Assembly: GCA_002633005.1 (NCBI GenBank)
Contig: NMRA01000018.1
Location: 1,713,290-1,766,426 of the forward strand
Direction: 5' to 3'
DNA from: Phoronis australis
Taxonomy: Eukaryota > Phoronida > Phoronidae
DNA: 53,137 nucleotides
Part shown: piece after piece, positions 12,356 through 37,330 of the stretch
How the letters are laid out: each line of letters opens with the position of its first letter
How positions within the stretch are numbered: position 1 is the stretch's first letter
Translations under genes and position numbers: made by a program
Notes under the pieces: generated by a model
Database searches by the model: none
Seen by the model: the letters and a program-made list of their open reading frames with translations, nothing else
Told to the model about the DNA's origin: nothing

Positions 12356-15140
12356 CTAGTTTATATCAAAGCTGAGTTTAGTCTTCGACGGTTTCATGTT
12401 GATCACCGCTTTAAGAATTTGTGTAACTCCCTTACTTTCTCGGCTGTCCACTTGTCTGTTGAACGTTGCCCGCTGTGCACGTGACTTGCAGTGCGAGCAG
12501 GCGATGCAGCAGACGATGGACATGAGGCACAGTAGACCGACTCCTCCTCCGGTGCATCCGATAATGATGGCGAGTTCGGTAGTGATGATACCGGTGTCCG
12601 CACTAGAATCTGTAAGTGATACCAATACATGTAGTACACTTAGTAGTTTAAGCTAATTATTGACATGAAAAGTGACTCCAGACTTTTGAAAACTCAGTCC
12701 TTAGTATTTAGTAACAAAAAACTTTTGCTTTACATTAAAATTGTGCTTCTGTATTCGTATCCTGTGAAGGTCATCCGAAAACGAAAATCGTGCACTCAGT
12801 TATACAGAGAATGTGGAATGTCAAAAAACGACCAAGTGGCACAGTTTTTGAGATGTTCACCAGACGCTAATGGCTTCTGGATTCTAGACTCACTAAGAAA
12901 AATATACATGCACCAGCCATGATAACAAAAAACAGGAGATGTTTGTCGTTTAACGATCAAAAATTCGGAACTGGCCCCAGGGACGGCATGTATGAGACGG
13001 TTTAGCAAGCTCAAATGCTACGTGTTTGTACCATCGCAGGCGCGTTTTAGTCTAATACTCATTTTACTTTTACATGTTCGACTACGTGAACGTCCTGACG
13101 CATGAATCTGATTCCATGTAATTTTTAAAGGGGATTTTTGTCACTGTTTAATTGCCAGTGTCGAATTTTTAACCAAAGTTCTCTGGGGGTGTTTAAACAT
13201 CGCTACGACAATGGGATCTTCAACTGCTGTCGAATGATCCGACAATTTAAGTCGGCGTGCATGAGCCCCCAACCACACCCCCCCCCCCAAGTTTTTCAGT
13301 GCCGATGGTTTCGATGTTCTTGTTGAAAACAAAAATCAAGTCCAATCACGCCACGGAATTTTTTGAGGCCGATTATATAAGAGTAAATGGCTTAATTTTA
13401 TTTTCTATTTTTAGTCAAATAACAGTGTGGAATGCTGTTAAAAATTTGAATACAAAAAGATAGGTGAACTCGGTGTCTTGAAAGAATTTGTCATAAATAC
13501 CTATATAGGTTGTAACTTTGATGTCAAAGCTGAAACTGTTGTAGGTGTAGACGTTGCTAGACGACCGTGTGAGTTTCATGGACAGGTAGGGTGATGACGT
13601 AATGACTGGAGCTGGTGCTTTACTGTAGAAGTAAGAATTGTCGTACGTCTGAAACAAAATACTTTGTGATAATACAATACTGAGCTACTAAACAATTCCT
13701 CTGAAGAGTTACTGTTAGCTTGGCATGAAATGCGTGTTACTCCCTTAAATTGTTTCCTTGACTAAATATCCGATTCAATTGGTTCCAACTTTTTAATTTC
13801 AAAATACATTTATTTCGTCATTGAAACAGCACATAGTGAAATTTAAGAAACTTGGAAAACATGAATTTAGGTGATAAAAATATATTATTCACACAATTAA
13901 AAGTTAGATTTTATTATTTCTGAAAAATAATGTGGTCAAAGATTGCTTCAACTTCAACATATAAAGATACGGCTTAAATGAAAAAGACAATCGACTTAGC
14001 CTGGCATGAATGACCAAGTAGGTTTACGAGTTCCAATGGTTTTTAACACAATGGTGGATCGAGCCTACAGTCTGGTTGAAGGCGTTCACCTTAGCAGGTT
14101 TACTAGGTGCCAATTAATTTCGTGATATCAAGTGAAACTATATGTATGCAGGGTTTTACTTACTGCGTATGGTGTGCCAGATGTTAGTTTGGAGTCGTAT
14201 AACTTGAGGGTGATACCAGGATCTTTGATGGCAAATGTCATGAATTCTACTTTTAACTTGCGCGTTGATAAGCTGTACCCTCTGGCTGCTTCCATTGTTA
14301 TGATGCACCTGAAGTCAACAAATTGATATTATGGTTACCAGATACAGTGGCGGCGTTTGTTATTCAAGTAGACCTACCATAGTTACCGAATAATTGTATC
14401 ATTCGAATTTATCAATACACGTATTGGTATGTATGTGAGAGTGAAGAAATTTATTTTGTTGGCTGACTGATTTCATCTTGTGTTAATCACATTGATCACA
14501 ATATTCTTAAAAAATACGTGATGAATTGAAATAAACAATCAATCCTTATATAATGTGATGTGAGTGCTGCAGTCAGTCTTACGTGGACGGAGCGTCAGTG
14601 ATGTATCGTCCATAGATATAACCTGGTATCGACGTCTTGACTTCTATGATGTTCTCTTCGCTACTCGCTGTGTGACAGTTGACCGAGTTTGTGTAGTCTG
14701 AAATTAGATTGAACTAATATGATAAAGTAATGTAGGATCATAGAAAAAATTCCAAATTTGGTTATTTTCGAACATCATATGTCAAAAGTGACCGGGAAGA
14801 TTTGTGTGAAACTTTCGGATACATTATACAGAAAACTGACACGGTATTTTTATCTCAACTAAAAATTCTGCAGCAGGGATATTTTTTGTGCAACAATCTC
14901 CTTGTTTGCAAGACCTCAGAAGCACCATTTACTCAAAACCCTGGATAACATATATACATCGTGGTGGTGTGCGATTCCTTCACTACATTTCATACGAAGT
15001 CGTGTTCATGACTTCTACTCCAATTATACACTACACTACGGAGTCGTGATTAATTAATACTTACAGCCGATGACGTTATAGTGGTGAAAAATAAAACAAA
15101 CATGAACAAAGCACGTAAATTGCGTGTAAATCGTCTTCAT
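12356..15140 (-). CDS. Signal-peptide / CUB-domain / single-pass transmembrane protein, five exons, complete
   Basis: Five minus-strand exons join in phase with GT-AG borders: 15140-15065, 14697-14583, 14308-14164, 13648-13501 and 12609-12356, giving about 245 residues from an ATG at 15140 to a stop at 12356. Residues 1-25 look like a signal peptide (MKTIYTQFTCFVHVCFIF). Residues about 33-160 resemble a CUB domain: C33 and C65 match the first conserved pair, followed by the ITMEAARGY motif, LKLYDSK, VITSSPYLSMKL and SFSFDIKV. The second CUB cysteine pair is absent. Residues about 174-198 form a Gly-rich membrane helix ending in a Cys cluster (IVCCIACSHCKSR), a likely palmitoylation site. A 45-residue basic tail follows with no known motif. 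It should face the cell exterior through the CUB domain; the ligand is unknown. It is head-to-head with ZMYND10. The family call is from motif pattern only. Confidence 0.8.
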
Positions 15141-15675
15141 TAGGATGAACTAAGGTCTGCCTTGACTTTCGAAAACCAACCCGTCGTCCCTTCTGTTTCG
15201 TAGGCTTTTGACCTGTGTTTTATGCGTGTGCATTTATGTCATTTGTTCGGATTACATTTTATGACTGGCATAATGTACCAAGACATTGAGTAACGAAATA
15301 TTGCTTTGTGTACTGGGAACCAATTCAAAGTTATATGAATATTAAATTTCTGACGTCAGATTATAAAACAAACGCGAGTGGGGTCTAGCAAAATCCTAAC
15401 GTGTTAAATCTTTTTATTTCCACACAAGTAACAACCATCTTGCCAGTGATCAAATACAAATGGAATATAAAAGGAAATTTAAAGCCATTTGTAATACAAA
15501 AATAAACAAAATAAACGAACTGACTGTTTTTATTCTGCAATAAAGCTCTTGTCTGGATTATTTCAAAGCACATTACGGGCGTTGCACCACCTAGCTAGCA
15601 CAAGTTTTTGCATTGCTAGACGATGACATTTATTGTGTTAACATGTAATCCTGAGGCACTTTGCCTACACTCACT

Positions 15676-15690
15676 GTAACCACTGGTAGT
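15676..15690. promoter_or_regulatory. Possible imperfect X-box (RFX site) between the CUB gene and ZMYND10
   Basis: GTAACC-ACT-GGTAGT has a perfect left half-site for the RFX consensus GTNRCC-N(1-3)-RGYAAC and four of six positions in the right half. It is about 335 bp upstream of the ZMYND10 start. ZMYND10 is known to be controlled by RFX factors in animals with motile cilia. A match this partial may be chance. Confidence 0.22.
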
Positions 15691-16024
15691 GTAATTCTAT
15701 AGGCTAATTCGTTTCTAATTAAATTCACCGCGCTTTCATTTTTCGCTATTTTAATAGAAGTATTATGGTGTACATAGAGATCGTATCTATTCATCTTTGG
15801 TCAACACAAGCTTGAATAGTCTAAGCCTTTTATAAATGACTGATGAGAAATTCTGCTGATGGGTCTTCCAAAGCGCCGGGATTGCCCAGTTAGATTCTGA
15901 AGCTTGTCTTGGACATTTTTGCCACAAGAGGGCGTAGCAGGCGTTTATTATCTCCCCTTGAATAAGTCTCCCTGGTGAAATCCGAAGCTCAGAAGCGGCT
16001 GTGTAGTTCAAACTTATTGCGAAA

Positions 16025-27975
<11,951 letters not shown>

Positions 27976-29998
27976 TCAGCAGTTGTCAAAACATTTTACT
28001 CTTACCGACACAAATTTCAAACCTGTTACTAGGATGTAGGTCTCTTGTTCCAATTCAAATAATGTAAAACTGGCTTTATCAATCCAGAGACATTGAGCGA
28101 TTCTGAGGAGCAAGTCAAATGTAAGAGCCCGTTGTTGTCCAAGTTTAGTCATGACGTCTCTCATTTGTTTGATATGGTTCCATTCCTCACACAGGTTTTC
28201 GGTAAAAAGACAGGCAGTCACTGCCATTGTTTCCGTTTCATACTTGCACGTGTTTATAAAACAGTGATGTAAACGAACGACACAGTGAAGGAGACTGTAA
28301 TTATGCAATCTTGTAAAACCTTCGTTTTCAGTTAAATTTTGACACGTTACAGTTGTCTCTTTTTACATTCAACGAGTAATGCAAACAGAAGAAAATGTAT
28401 CGATCACAAAGTATATTTCTTAGAAAAATCATTCATACCGACACAACGTACTAGCAGTATCTGCACTGTTGACAATACAGTCCAGAGGGCGGTTGCATGT
28501 AACAGTCCCAAATAAGGACTGAACTAAGTTCCCTAAGTCTTTTGCGTATTTGTTTTGTTCTTTACTCACAGATGTAATATTGTTTTCAATCATTTTATCT
28601 TTATTATGAGCTCCTCTCTGACCAATGACATATTACTTAAGACTGAGCCCTTATTTTAATCAAAGTAACTAGGGACTTAGTCCTTAAATTAAGGGCATTG
28701 CATGAAAAGATCCCTACTTATATTTAATGACAATGAGAATTCAACATAGAGTTCACTCTCAATTTGTATCAAAGCCAAACATTTGCACAGTAATGATACT
28801 CAAACAGCATAAGAAAAGACAATTAGTGTTTTCACAAGCCCACAACTATGTAGTAGATTTTGGGAACTTAGTCTAGTTCCTATTTATGACTTTTTCACTC
28901 AACCGGGCACTGAAACCCTAAGAATGGCACACTTAACTGCAACTAAATGGCACTATTGCAGCTGTATATCGCAGTTGAACTACAGACGAGAACAATCATC
29001 AAATGAATGCACAGATAACGGACATTTCAAAAATGAACGACTTATTTATGATTACCTAAACTCACATGTCGTAAAATTCACTGCAAATCAACTATCAGTG
29101 AACAGCAATTTTGCAGAACGCCAATCCTGCTACCGGTACATGTAAACATTAAAAATTTCGGCATCTGTGCTCGTACGCAATGAAAGATGTTACCACAAAA
29201 TTCGTTCAGGGTTAAAGTTGAATTGCAGTGAATGATAGTATTACAGGAAATGAGATTCGTCTAAACACGTCTGATCACATGTTTGAGACAGACCAGCCAC
29301 TTTGTGTCAAGAAAATTATTCCAAATCAATCAATCACCCATGCAACTGTCGCATTCTACATACTACACATCTAAAGCTAAAACTAAGTAATAATAATAGT
29401 AATAATAATAAAACATTGCCTTACAACAGTAAAAAATGAGGTATAATAATGTATTTTCTAAAATCTAGCGTAAAATCATTAAAGACAGGTTGAAGCAATT
29501 TGTAAAGACGAATAAATTATTGCCTTAAGCATTAAAAACACAGAAACAATGGCCAGACATAACCGGCAATAGATTTGAATTACAATTAAACAATTTAGTG
29601 CCTTACCACAGTTTTACGTAAACAAGAACACATGGAAAAAATAAACACCAGTATATACAGTGCTGGCATTTACAAAAATATGTAATCAAACCAGCAGTGA
29701 ATTAGGTACAACTAACTCTGGTTTATACTGTTTATACAAACATTGCAACACCCAGATGCGACTTTGACAGGCGTATGACTAGCTTACTTTGAGAACAGGT
29801 GCTGGTACTCGAGTAACAACTGCATAAGACGGGAACTGGCTTGTAGACATGAGACTGTAAAAGGAACAAAACTGGCATCGACGAAATTGAGAACTAACGG
29901 GCAGCTACCATGCAAAGTAGAACCGGTGTCACTTTCTGTCTTAAGTTAGTAGATTCCTGTGTTGAACACATTGTAGAAATTATCTTGCATGTGATTTC
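27976..29998. other. Convergent intergenic region between ZMYND10 and the HMG-box gene
   Basis: The two genes end facing each other, with about 2.0 kb between their stop codons. This must hold both 3' UTRs. Besides the inverted-repeat element at 28497-28704 and an AT-rich trinucleotide stretch near 29388-29412 (TAATAATAATAGTAATAATA), I see no gene. Confidence 0.55.
28497..28704. mobile_element. MITE-like inverted-repeat element
   Basis: The left end reads ATGTAACAGTCCCAAATAAG with GGACTGAACTAAGTTCCCTA; the right end read inward is CATGCAATGCCCTTAATTTA with AGGACTAAGTCCCTAG. The arms of about 45 bp are diverged but collinear. Length is about 208 bp, noncoding. Confidence 0.55.
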
Positions 29999-32881
29999 CT
30001 ATTGCTCATCATCTGATATTACCACTTCGGTACCTGACATGTGACCCATTGCCATATTGAGACAAGCCCCGTTTTTCGGAGCAAAGTTGCCCATGGCCTT
30101 TGCAGCCTGAAAGCAAATAAAGAACAGTTGAGAGGTCCAGCAGCGGAAAATTGCACAAAGGAATTTGAAATATTTTGTAAGGAATTTCTTACGAAAGGTA
30201 CATGTTCATTAAGTAACATACAGTTAACTTTGAGCAAGACTGTCACTGTAGATAAAGAAGATTAAGGGATAGAGCTTATTAGCTTTCTCCTGACGAGAAA
30301 AATCTAGCCAAAGTCACATGCTCTCATTGAACTATAGCCACCCAGTGACACTGTGAGGCTGGTGTAAATGAGTTTTTGAGAAGCACCAATGCCAACTGGT
30401 GGCACTTGAACTTCACTCAGGCTAACTACTCTTTATTGCATTGAACACAGGAGAGCTTTACAACAAGCTGACAATAGAAGTCATCAGCATATCACCAGTC
30501 ACCATGACAACATAAATAAGCCAAACAAATGCATCAGCAACTCAGTTCTTCACCAGCTGTTTTCTGGCTTACGTTTCTGTTGCAGACACGAGTATAATGA
30601 ATATGTTCATCATTGTTCATCATCATTAATCACTTCCATTTCGTTCATGTATTACCTGCTCTTCCCTGTACTTGGCGAGCTCAACTTCATACTTGACTTT
30701 CAGCTCAGCATGTTTGTCTTCATAAGGTTGCCGATCTACGGATGACATACTCTTGTTCCAAACTTCACTAGCTACAAACGACAGAGACAACCATACTGGG
30801 ACAAAAGCGAGACTTTACTATTGAAGTGATTGGAAGCGCACTTAAGAGGTCTAAACTTTGAATCAGGCAGACATGGTTCAGCGGGCAAAAAAGCTGGCTT
30901 AGAAAAGATAATAAAATAACTTAAAGTGCAAACTGCAGAAAGACAATGACTAAAAGAACTGCTCCACTTCTGAAGAAGAAATAAGTCAAGCAAATGATAA
31001 CATTATGACTGGTCAGGAATGGAGTGCACTGATTACTACAACACAGCTGTCTGAGATAATCCCATCACAGCAACTCACAAGTACTTTCCTAGAACCCCAC
31101 CTGCTCTACAACAAGTCGTTTACAACCAACAATTATCCACGCAATACGTGACTTACCATCGCTGACTTTCTGCTTATGTTGTTTGGGGTCATCTTTCATT
31201 TTGTTGATATACTCGTGCATAAATAGGAAGAAGCCAGTCATGGGTTTCTTGGGAGCGTTAGGATCCTTAGGTGCACGGGCTCTGCCCCTGCTGGGTACGT
31301 AGGTCAGCATCTAGGAGAACCACCAAGGCAGCATAGTTTACAGTATATCTTAAATTTCTCTAAAATCAAAGTTCTCGTTTGAGAATACTATTACTGAATT
31401 AACGCCATTAGTTTAAGCCACAAAATCAAGAGGTCTGAAAATGGCTAATAAACATTTGCTACCTATTACTTAGAGGAGTGCCAAAACACTTGCATAACGG
31501 TGTATAAATAACATGTTCAAAGAAACGTAAAGGGCTGTAATTACATCATACTTGAATATTGCATTTTTGAACAAATACTCTATGAAAGTTATCCATTACC
31601 GCCAACTCATTCTGAACAGGCAAATGAATGTTCATCACACCAACAGGTGGGACTGGGAGTGAATCATGACACCTTTACAATTATTTGTCAAATTGTCCGA
31701 CGATATAAGTTTCATTGGATTTCTTGAAGTTGTATTTTGGACAACAAAGAGAACGTTTCTGAGTATGGTCAAAATTGCAGTAAACTTTTTAATATCAGTT
31801 CAAATCCAACCATGAAAATGACAATAATGGAAAAAGAAAAATCTTCATAATTAAACTGATATCCGTTTCAGTCTATACCCAAAAGCTGGATCTGTTTGTT
31901 ACTACTTAAGAAACACTTGCGGTAAAAAAGATTGGAGTACAAAAGGTTAGTCTACAGTTCCTGCTATAATTTGATTCAGCCCTCAGTGGCCAATCACCTC
32001 AGTGGCATTCACTCTACTAGGTCAAGCTAGAAATGTGATACTTGTGAAACACTCAAACTTTCAAAAGCGCAAGAAACTATAAGTGCAGCATCTTGATAAT
32101 TCACAGAGTGTCAATCTCCACCAACCTCATTATTGTATCTCTCCTTATCCTTGGCTGACCGTTCTTCATAAGGTTTCTTCTTTTCATCAGCCAAATGCCG
32201 CCACTTTGCAGCCGCCTCCCTTGTAAAGTCAGTAACCTGTGTGTAACAAGGGTCAAAGTGCATCGCCATGGCAACAATGCTAATTGCTTGGCTTCTCAAG
32301 ACAAGTTTTATTTGCGACATCCTTAGCAAAGGTAGTCACAAAGGAAGCAGTCTCTCTCTCAATGTGACGTGCACAATCATGCAACTTTAGCTAGACTTAT
32401 AGCAGGGACAGCACGTTTGTATGAACACAACTTGAAAACAGACTACGCAGTTGATAAAATCGTCGAAAATGGCCACCGACGCAATGTTTTCATGAGTACC
32501 TATGGCACGTAACATCAAGATGAATGATCGTTTGTCGTAATTATTGAATTTGGGATGGCCAATATTGCATATTTCTAAAATTTGGTACGAGAAAAAACCT
32601 TCATTGATATAATTAATATTTCACGGTCACAAACTGGAGAATTTTTACAAAAATATACACGCACCAATATACACGCACCAATATACACGCACCAATATAC
32701 ACGCACCAATATACACGCACCAATAACGAGTGGTGACACTTACCCCAGAAAATGTCTTGCCAGCGACCTTACATTTTTCCCTGTATTCATTCATAAAAAA
32801 GAAGTAACCAGAGAGCGCTCTCTTTGGTTTGTTGGGATCCTTTGGTCGACGCCTCCTCTTCTTTTCTTTAGGTAGATTCAT
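29999..32881 (-). CDS. Two-HMG-box DNA-binding protein (HMGB-like), complete coding region
   Basis: Five coding exons on the minus strand join in phase: 32881-32744, 32236-32126, 31310-31157, 30771-30656 and 30106-29999, giving 208 residues. After a basic start (MNLPKEKKRRRRPKDPNKPK), box A covers about residues 13-84 (RALSGYFFFMNEYREK ... TREAAAKWRHL ... KKKPYEERSAKDKERY). A short basic linker (VPSRGRARAPKDPN) leads to box B at about 96-172 (KKPMTGFFLFMHEYINK ... SEVWNKSMSS ... RQPYEDKHAELKVKYE). The 35-residue tail ends SDDEQ, so the long acidic tail of vertebrate HMGB1-3 is reduced to a few residues. The protein should bend or bind DNA in the nucleus with little sequence specificity. The order of boxes and length fit HMGB-type proteins, though other two-box families are possible. 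An in-frame upstream ATG at 32950 lies before a plausible 3' splice site and is less likely to be the start. Confidence 0.9.
32653..32724. repeat. 14-bp minisatellite, five copies, next to a splice donor of the HMG gene
   Basis: The unit ATATACACGCACCA repeats five times without interruption. It lies within intron 1 of the coding region, ending about 20 bp from the donor at 32743. Confidence 0.95.
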
Positions 32882-33195
32882 AGCAGAAAACTGGTGTCTC
32901 TCTAAAAAGGCAGCAAGATTCTTAAAATATAATACGTTGAAGTTTAACATTAAACTCGGAATCCAAATAATTAGGCTGAAGACTCACAAGAAGAAAATTC
33001 ATTAACAACGCTGAATAAGGGGACATAATTGCTTCAACCATTCCCCAAATTACATGATGGACTATTTGTGTCTTATTTGCTACCATTAGTCAATAAACAA
33101 TGAAATTAAATAACGATGGATAATTTTGCGCCTAAAAGGATAATCTTGTTGACATTGGCGAAGGTTATTTAGTCTATAATAAATATCGTACAAAC

Positions 33196-33250
33196 CTGAG
33201 TAGAATTCAGTAACGCTAGCACCTCGCAGGAAAAGCAAGACTGCGGCGAG
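33196..33250 (-). other. Possible 5' untranslated exon of the HMG-box gene
   Basis: A minus-strand stretch with several CpGs ends in a good donor, CTACTCAG before GTTTGT. A matching acceptor (TGCCTTTTTAG before AGAGACACC) lies about 25 bp upstream of the start codon at 32881. The exon's start is not defined. This is inferred from splice signals alone. Confidence 0.35.
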
Positions 33251-33961
33251 ATTATGTGAGAAATTGGCGTGTAAAATGAGAGCACGTGGATTTGGCTACA
33301 TTTTTCTCACCGTGAAGACAGCTACTGAACTCTACCACATTTCACAATCTAGTAGCACTGAGCCCTGGGAGACTTTTTGGGTGAAGCAAGCATGCGTACA
33401 CCAGGCTCGAATTATTGGGAATGTGGACCATTTACTAAAAAAAAAAACGGGGTATGCTTACATTTATGAACTGTGCATTTGTCGAATTCAGGTATTTCCT
33501 GCCTTTTCAGTGGACTTTTGTCTCATTTTCTACTTTTTTCGGAGTTTTTATTTCTCCGAGGCAGACCTTTTTGCCCATTTGGCCAAATAGGGGGGCTTGT
33601 TCGAGCCCCTTGGGTGCATGCGTGGCAAGTCTGTACGATGTGGAGAGAATAATGAGTACACTGTGCATAGTTACAAATACCTGCACAGTTAAAAGTAACC
33701 CGGTCCTTTTGGTTGTAATATTCACATCTCCAATGTTTCACAAGAACGAATACAAGTTCAAAAGACATGCTCAGAAAAAGACGCAACTGAGAATACGACA
33801 ACATTTACGAAGTTTCAACGGGGGCAAAGATCACATCTTGTCACCACCAAGAGATAAACATGGACTGGAAAATGTTTATTCAGGACATTGAAGGAAGCCC
33901 AGACTGGTTTGTTATTAAATTTTGCTTGTAGGTTACATACCACCCACCTAAAGGCTGATTG

Positions 33962-34265
33962 ACTTGAACAGGAACGATATCAAGTTTATGGGTTAAAATT
34001 AAAGTTGGGTTGGATTTTGATCTTGGTGTTTAAGACCAAAATTTGGAGTTTTTCATTTACCAGAGACAAGACTTATGCGAGAACATAGCCAGCCAGCCAG
34101 CTAGCTGTATGATGACTGTCATACAGCTAGCTGGCTGCCTATGTTCTCGCATAAGTCTTGTCTCTGGTAAATGAAAAACTCCAAATTTTGGGATTAAACA
34201 CCAAGATCAAAATCCAACCCAACTTTAATTTTAACCCATAAACTTGATATCGTTCCGGTTCAAGT
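33962..34265. repeat. Near-perfect 304-bp inverted repeat (hairpin, foldback element)
   Basis: Two arms of about 150 bp are separated by a loop of a few bases (TGACTG at about 34113). The outer end ACTTGAACAGGAACGATATC pairs with GATATCGTTCCGGTTCAAGT; the inner end CAGCTAGCTGTATGA pairs with TCATACAGCTAGCTG. Only a few mismatches and one small indel are visible. There is no reading frame. It would fold into one long stem if transcribed. Confidence 0.93.
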
Positions 34266-36987
34266 ATATTTATATACAGCTTTGTACCAAGGCTAGCGAG
34301 AACACTACATTGTACATATTACTAATTTTAAGCCAAAAAATAACATGGTTCTTCACCCAGACTGACTATCACTGTTCAATGAGAAAAATATGCCTGCCAT
34401 TATTTTTATAGGATTTATTTTTCTTTTCTGTGAAAGAATTGACTTCATACAGTACTAGCAACAAAGCGACAAGATTCACCTCCTTCATAACCTTACATTA
34501 ACTGTAAATGAAAAAGAATAATGTTCTAAAAGATGACATTTCTGGCGTTGAGTTGTGGCCTACCCCTAACTAGTGCAGTTTGACTGAAAGAACTGAGGGT
34601 TTCAGAAGGTTAGGTAACAATTACTATATGGTAATACACTGCAAATAAATCCACAAGATTGGGAAGAAAACCTACGCCTCATTTCGAAAAAGAACTGACG
34701 TAAAATAGCCATTAGTTCAAGGAACTGCATGACACCAACTGCATAAGTCACAAAAGACACTGCTTACTGCAATCGGTCTCAACAGATTCGAACTGACTCG
34801 ATAAGAATCGTCTGCATAAGGACCGCATTCAAACACAAGGCTATACAACACACCACCACAGCTCGCAATGGCAAAATAGTTAGTAAACTATCTGGAAAAA
34901 CAAGAACCAAGTGCGATCGTATAGGTGACCAAACATGCTACATTAGCAACCCTTTTCTTAAACAAATTAAAAATGTTAAATCAAAATAAAACGCAAGTAG
35001 CCAACAGATACTAGATACGTTTTCATGTGTCCCTTCGTTCATTCATTGTTCAACAGTTTCATTGTTCGACAACAACGCTGTCGTGTTGTTTTGGCAGGAG
35101 AGATACCATGCAGATTTTGACCTTTCATTTTAACTTGGCTCATGCGAGTCACGTTGTACGTACCCATAGCGTATGTGAATGGCTTGGTATCAAGAACGAA
35201 GAATAATTCGCAAAGTCCGGGCTTTTAGCAAACTTGGTTGACAAGTTTTCGACTAAACGCCGTGAAGATTGAAGGTCTCGGCTACCTGAAATACCCGGAT
35301 GAACTCTTGTTGGGGTTCAACGAAAAATGGAAATGATGTAGTTCACTAAAAAGCCGGTAGGAGGCGAGAGCTGGTCATAGTTTTGCCTCTTGCAGACGGA
35401 ATGCAGCGAGATCTTCGACTGCAGAGGTAATGCAGTGAGGGATTTTTTTGAATATGATGAACAATATTTAAGTTAATTACGTAACAGAATAATTGCGTTA
35501 AATTGTGAATAATTTGGTTAACTTGTGAACAATAATCAAGGTGTTGCAGTCAAAGATGACAAGAATGAACCAGACTTAAAGCCGACCGGGCAGGGCCTGC
35601 TGATGCATATAGGACAACAGGGCTTCCGAATCTGGAAAATAAAAAAATGCGACCCATAGGTTTGAAATTGCGCCCCCATGTCTGTGGACACTGAAAGAGA
35701 CCCATATTTATACCTTATCTGAAAACAGTTATACCCAAGTTCCTGACTAAATCCGATGTCTCATCTCGCTAGGCGGGCGGTTTTCTAAAATATCACACCA
35801 ATGCTGTTTTATCAGACCAGACCATGATATAACAAGCAATATAATGGCCTCCCATTCTATTTTTATATCAATTTAATCTAAACTGACAGCCTGAATTTCT
35901 GTCAAACTGTTGAAAAAGCTGGCCAAATCATGACTAGGAAATTGAAACTACACCGCACTCGATCAGCGGCACCGTCACTCGCATCGCAATGATTGCCCCC
36001 AAGAGATAAAAAAACACTGAAATGAGAATGCAAAGTTATTATTGCGAATCAGTACAATGACACAAGTAACAGAATGACGAATTATTGAAAAAACAAATAT
36101 TTTGATCAAATGTAAGTCATTCAATCATTGTTTTTGGCTACTTAATTGACAACGTAATAACCAACTTTCAACATGTGAACATTTTACCAGGGGTAAGTAA
36201 TTTCCCCCACGATTACTTAACAGAACACGTCACTTTGCATTTCCTAACTACCAAAACTCCAAATTTTAAACAAAATGAAAAAACATCATTGATAATACCT
36301 AAATTCTGGGAAAAAATTCCAACACTTAAGTGGTAAAATTACCAACGTTACTCATTTTTCTATTTTAACAACTCTGCTACATTATGAGATGTAAATCGAT
36401 GTTGTGTGAAGAGAAAAATCATAGAATGGTCATCGTGACTGGAACTGCAGCACATTGTCCCTTCGTTTAAATAACATGAAAAATTCATCCCTTTATCCAG
36501 TATAGTGTCCAAACTCGTGTGATAAGGCATACGCCAGTAGCTGTAAACACACATTCTATGAAACATTAAGGGTACTGGACTCCCTTTGTTCTTTACTAAG
36601 ATATGAAGTGTTTTTTGAGGAGTGGGATAACGCGACAGTTGCATGGGCGGCATAGCACTAATAAAAGTGGGGGTATATAGCCCCGCAGTCCCCCTGAGGT
36701 GAACCACCCATAGACCATCGGCGGCGCAGCACTGAAAAAAGGTGTGTGTGGGGGGGGGGGGGCTATAACCCATGAGTTGGTTAAAGGTCAACATCAAACT
36801 TGACACGATGGTTTGACTTGGTGAGGATTTTAAGTGTGGATCGTGGTATCGAGCAATAACGCACTGACAGTCTTCCCAAGCCAAAACCCATTTCTAATCC
36901 GAGTGGTGAACCAGTTTAGACCAATTTTATATGCTGTCAAAATTCTTCCGTTTTGGAGAGTGAAAAATCAACTATTTTGCTTCAGAG

Positions 36988-37330
36988 GGATACTAAACCC
37001 TGTTTTGGTGATTCCCCACCAGGGATTCATTCTCAGGCCCCCTGCTAATACATCACTGGTGTCCTGCACAAATGATAAAAGCAGACCTCAGTTACAAAGA
37101 GGATATTATGGTTCGTGGTGGTCTGTCTTCCCTACAACTGTATCATACTTGCCTGCATCATAGGTCACGCTTGCCCGTTTCGCAGACTCTGTAAGCAGTT
37201 TACAAATTCAAATTTTGCTCCAAACTTTTGAGTGTTTTCGAGGGTTACAGAGTATTATTTTGTTTCAGTGAACTGGACTCGAAAGTTGTTTTCAATATCT
37301 GTTCATAAGCCAAAATCGGGTTTGGTATTC
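36988..37330. mobile_element. Diverged copy of the 9835-10178 MITE
   Basis: The left end GGATACTAAACCCTGTTTT pairs with the right end read inward GAATACCAAACCCGATTTT. The interior shares GAGGGTTACAGAGTATTATT with the copy at 9835. Two copies of similar length with conserved ends support a true element family. Confidence 0.58.

Noticed and set aside
33264-33891. Overlapping frames of 93-145 residues on both strands
   Set aside because: No domain, no splice signals linked to neighbours, and frames open on both strands at the same place, as expected by chance.
36360-36884. 174-residue minus-strand frame
   Set aside because: It spans a G-run and shows no conserved motif; the composition resembles noncoding sequence.
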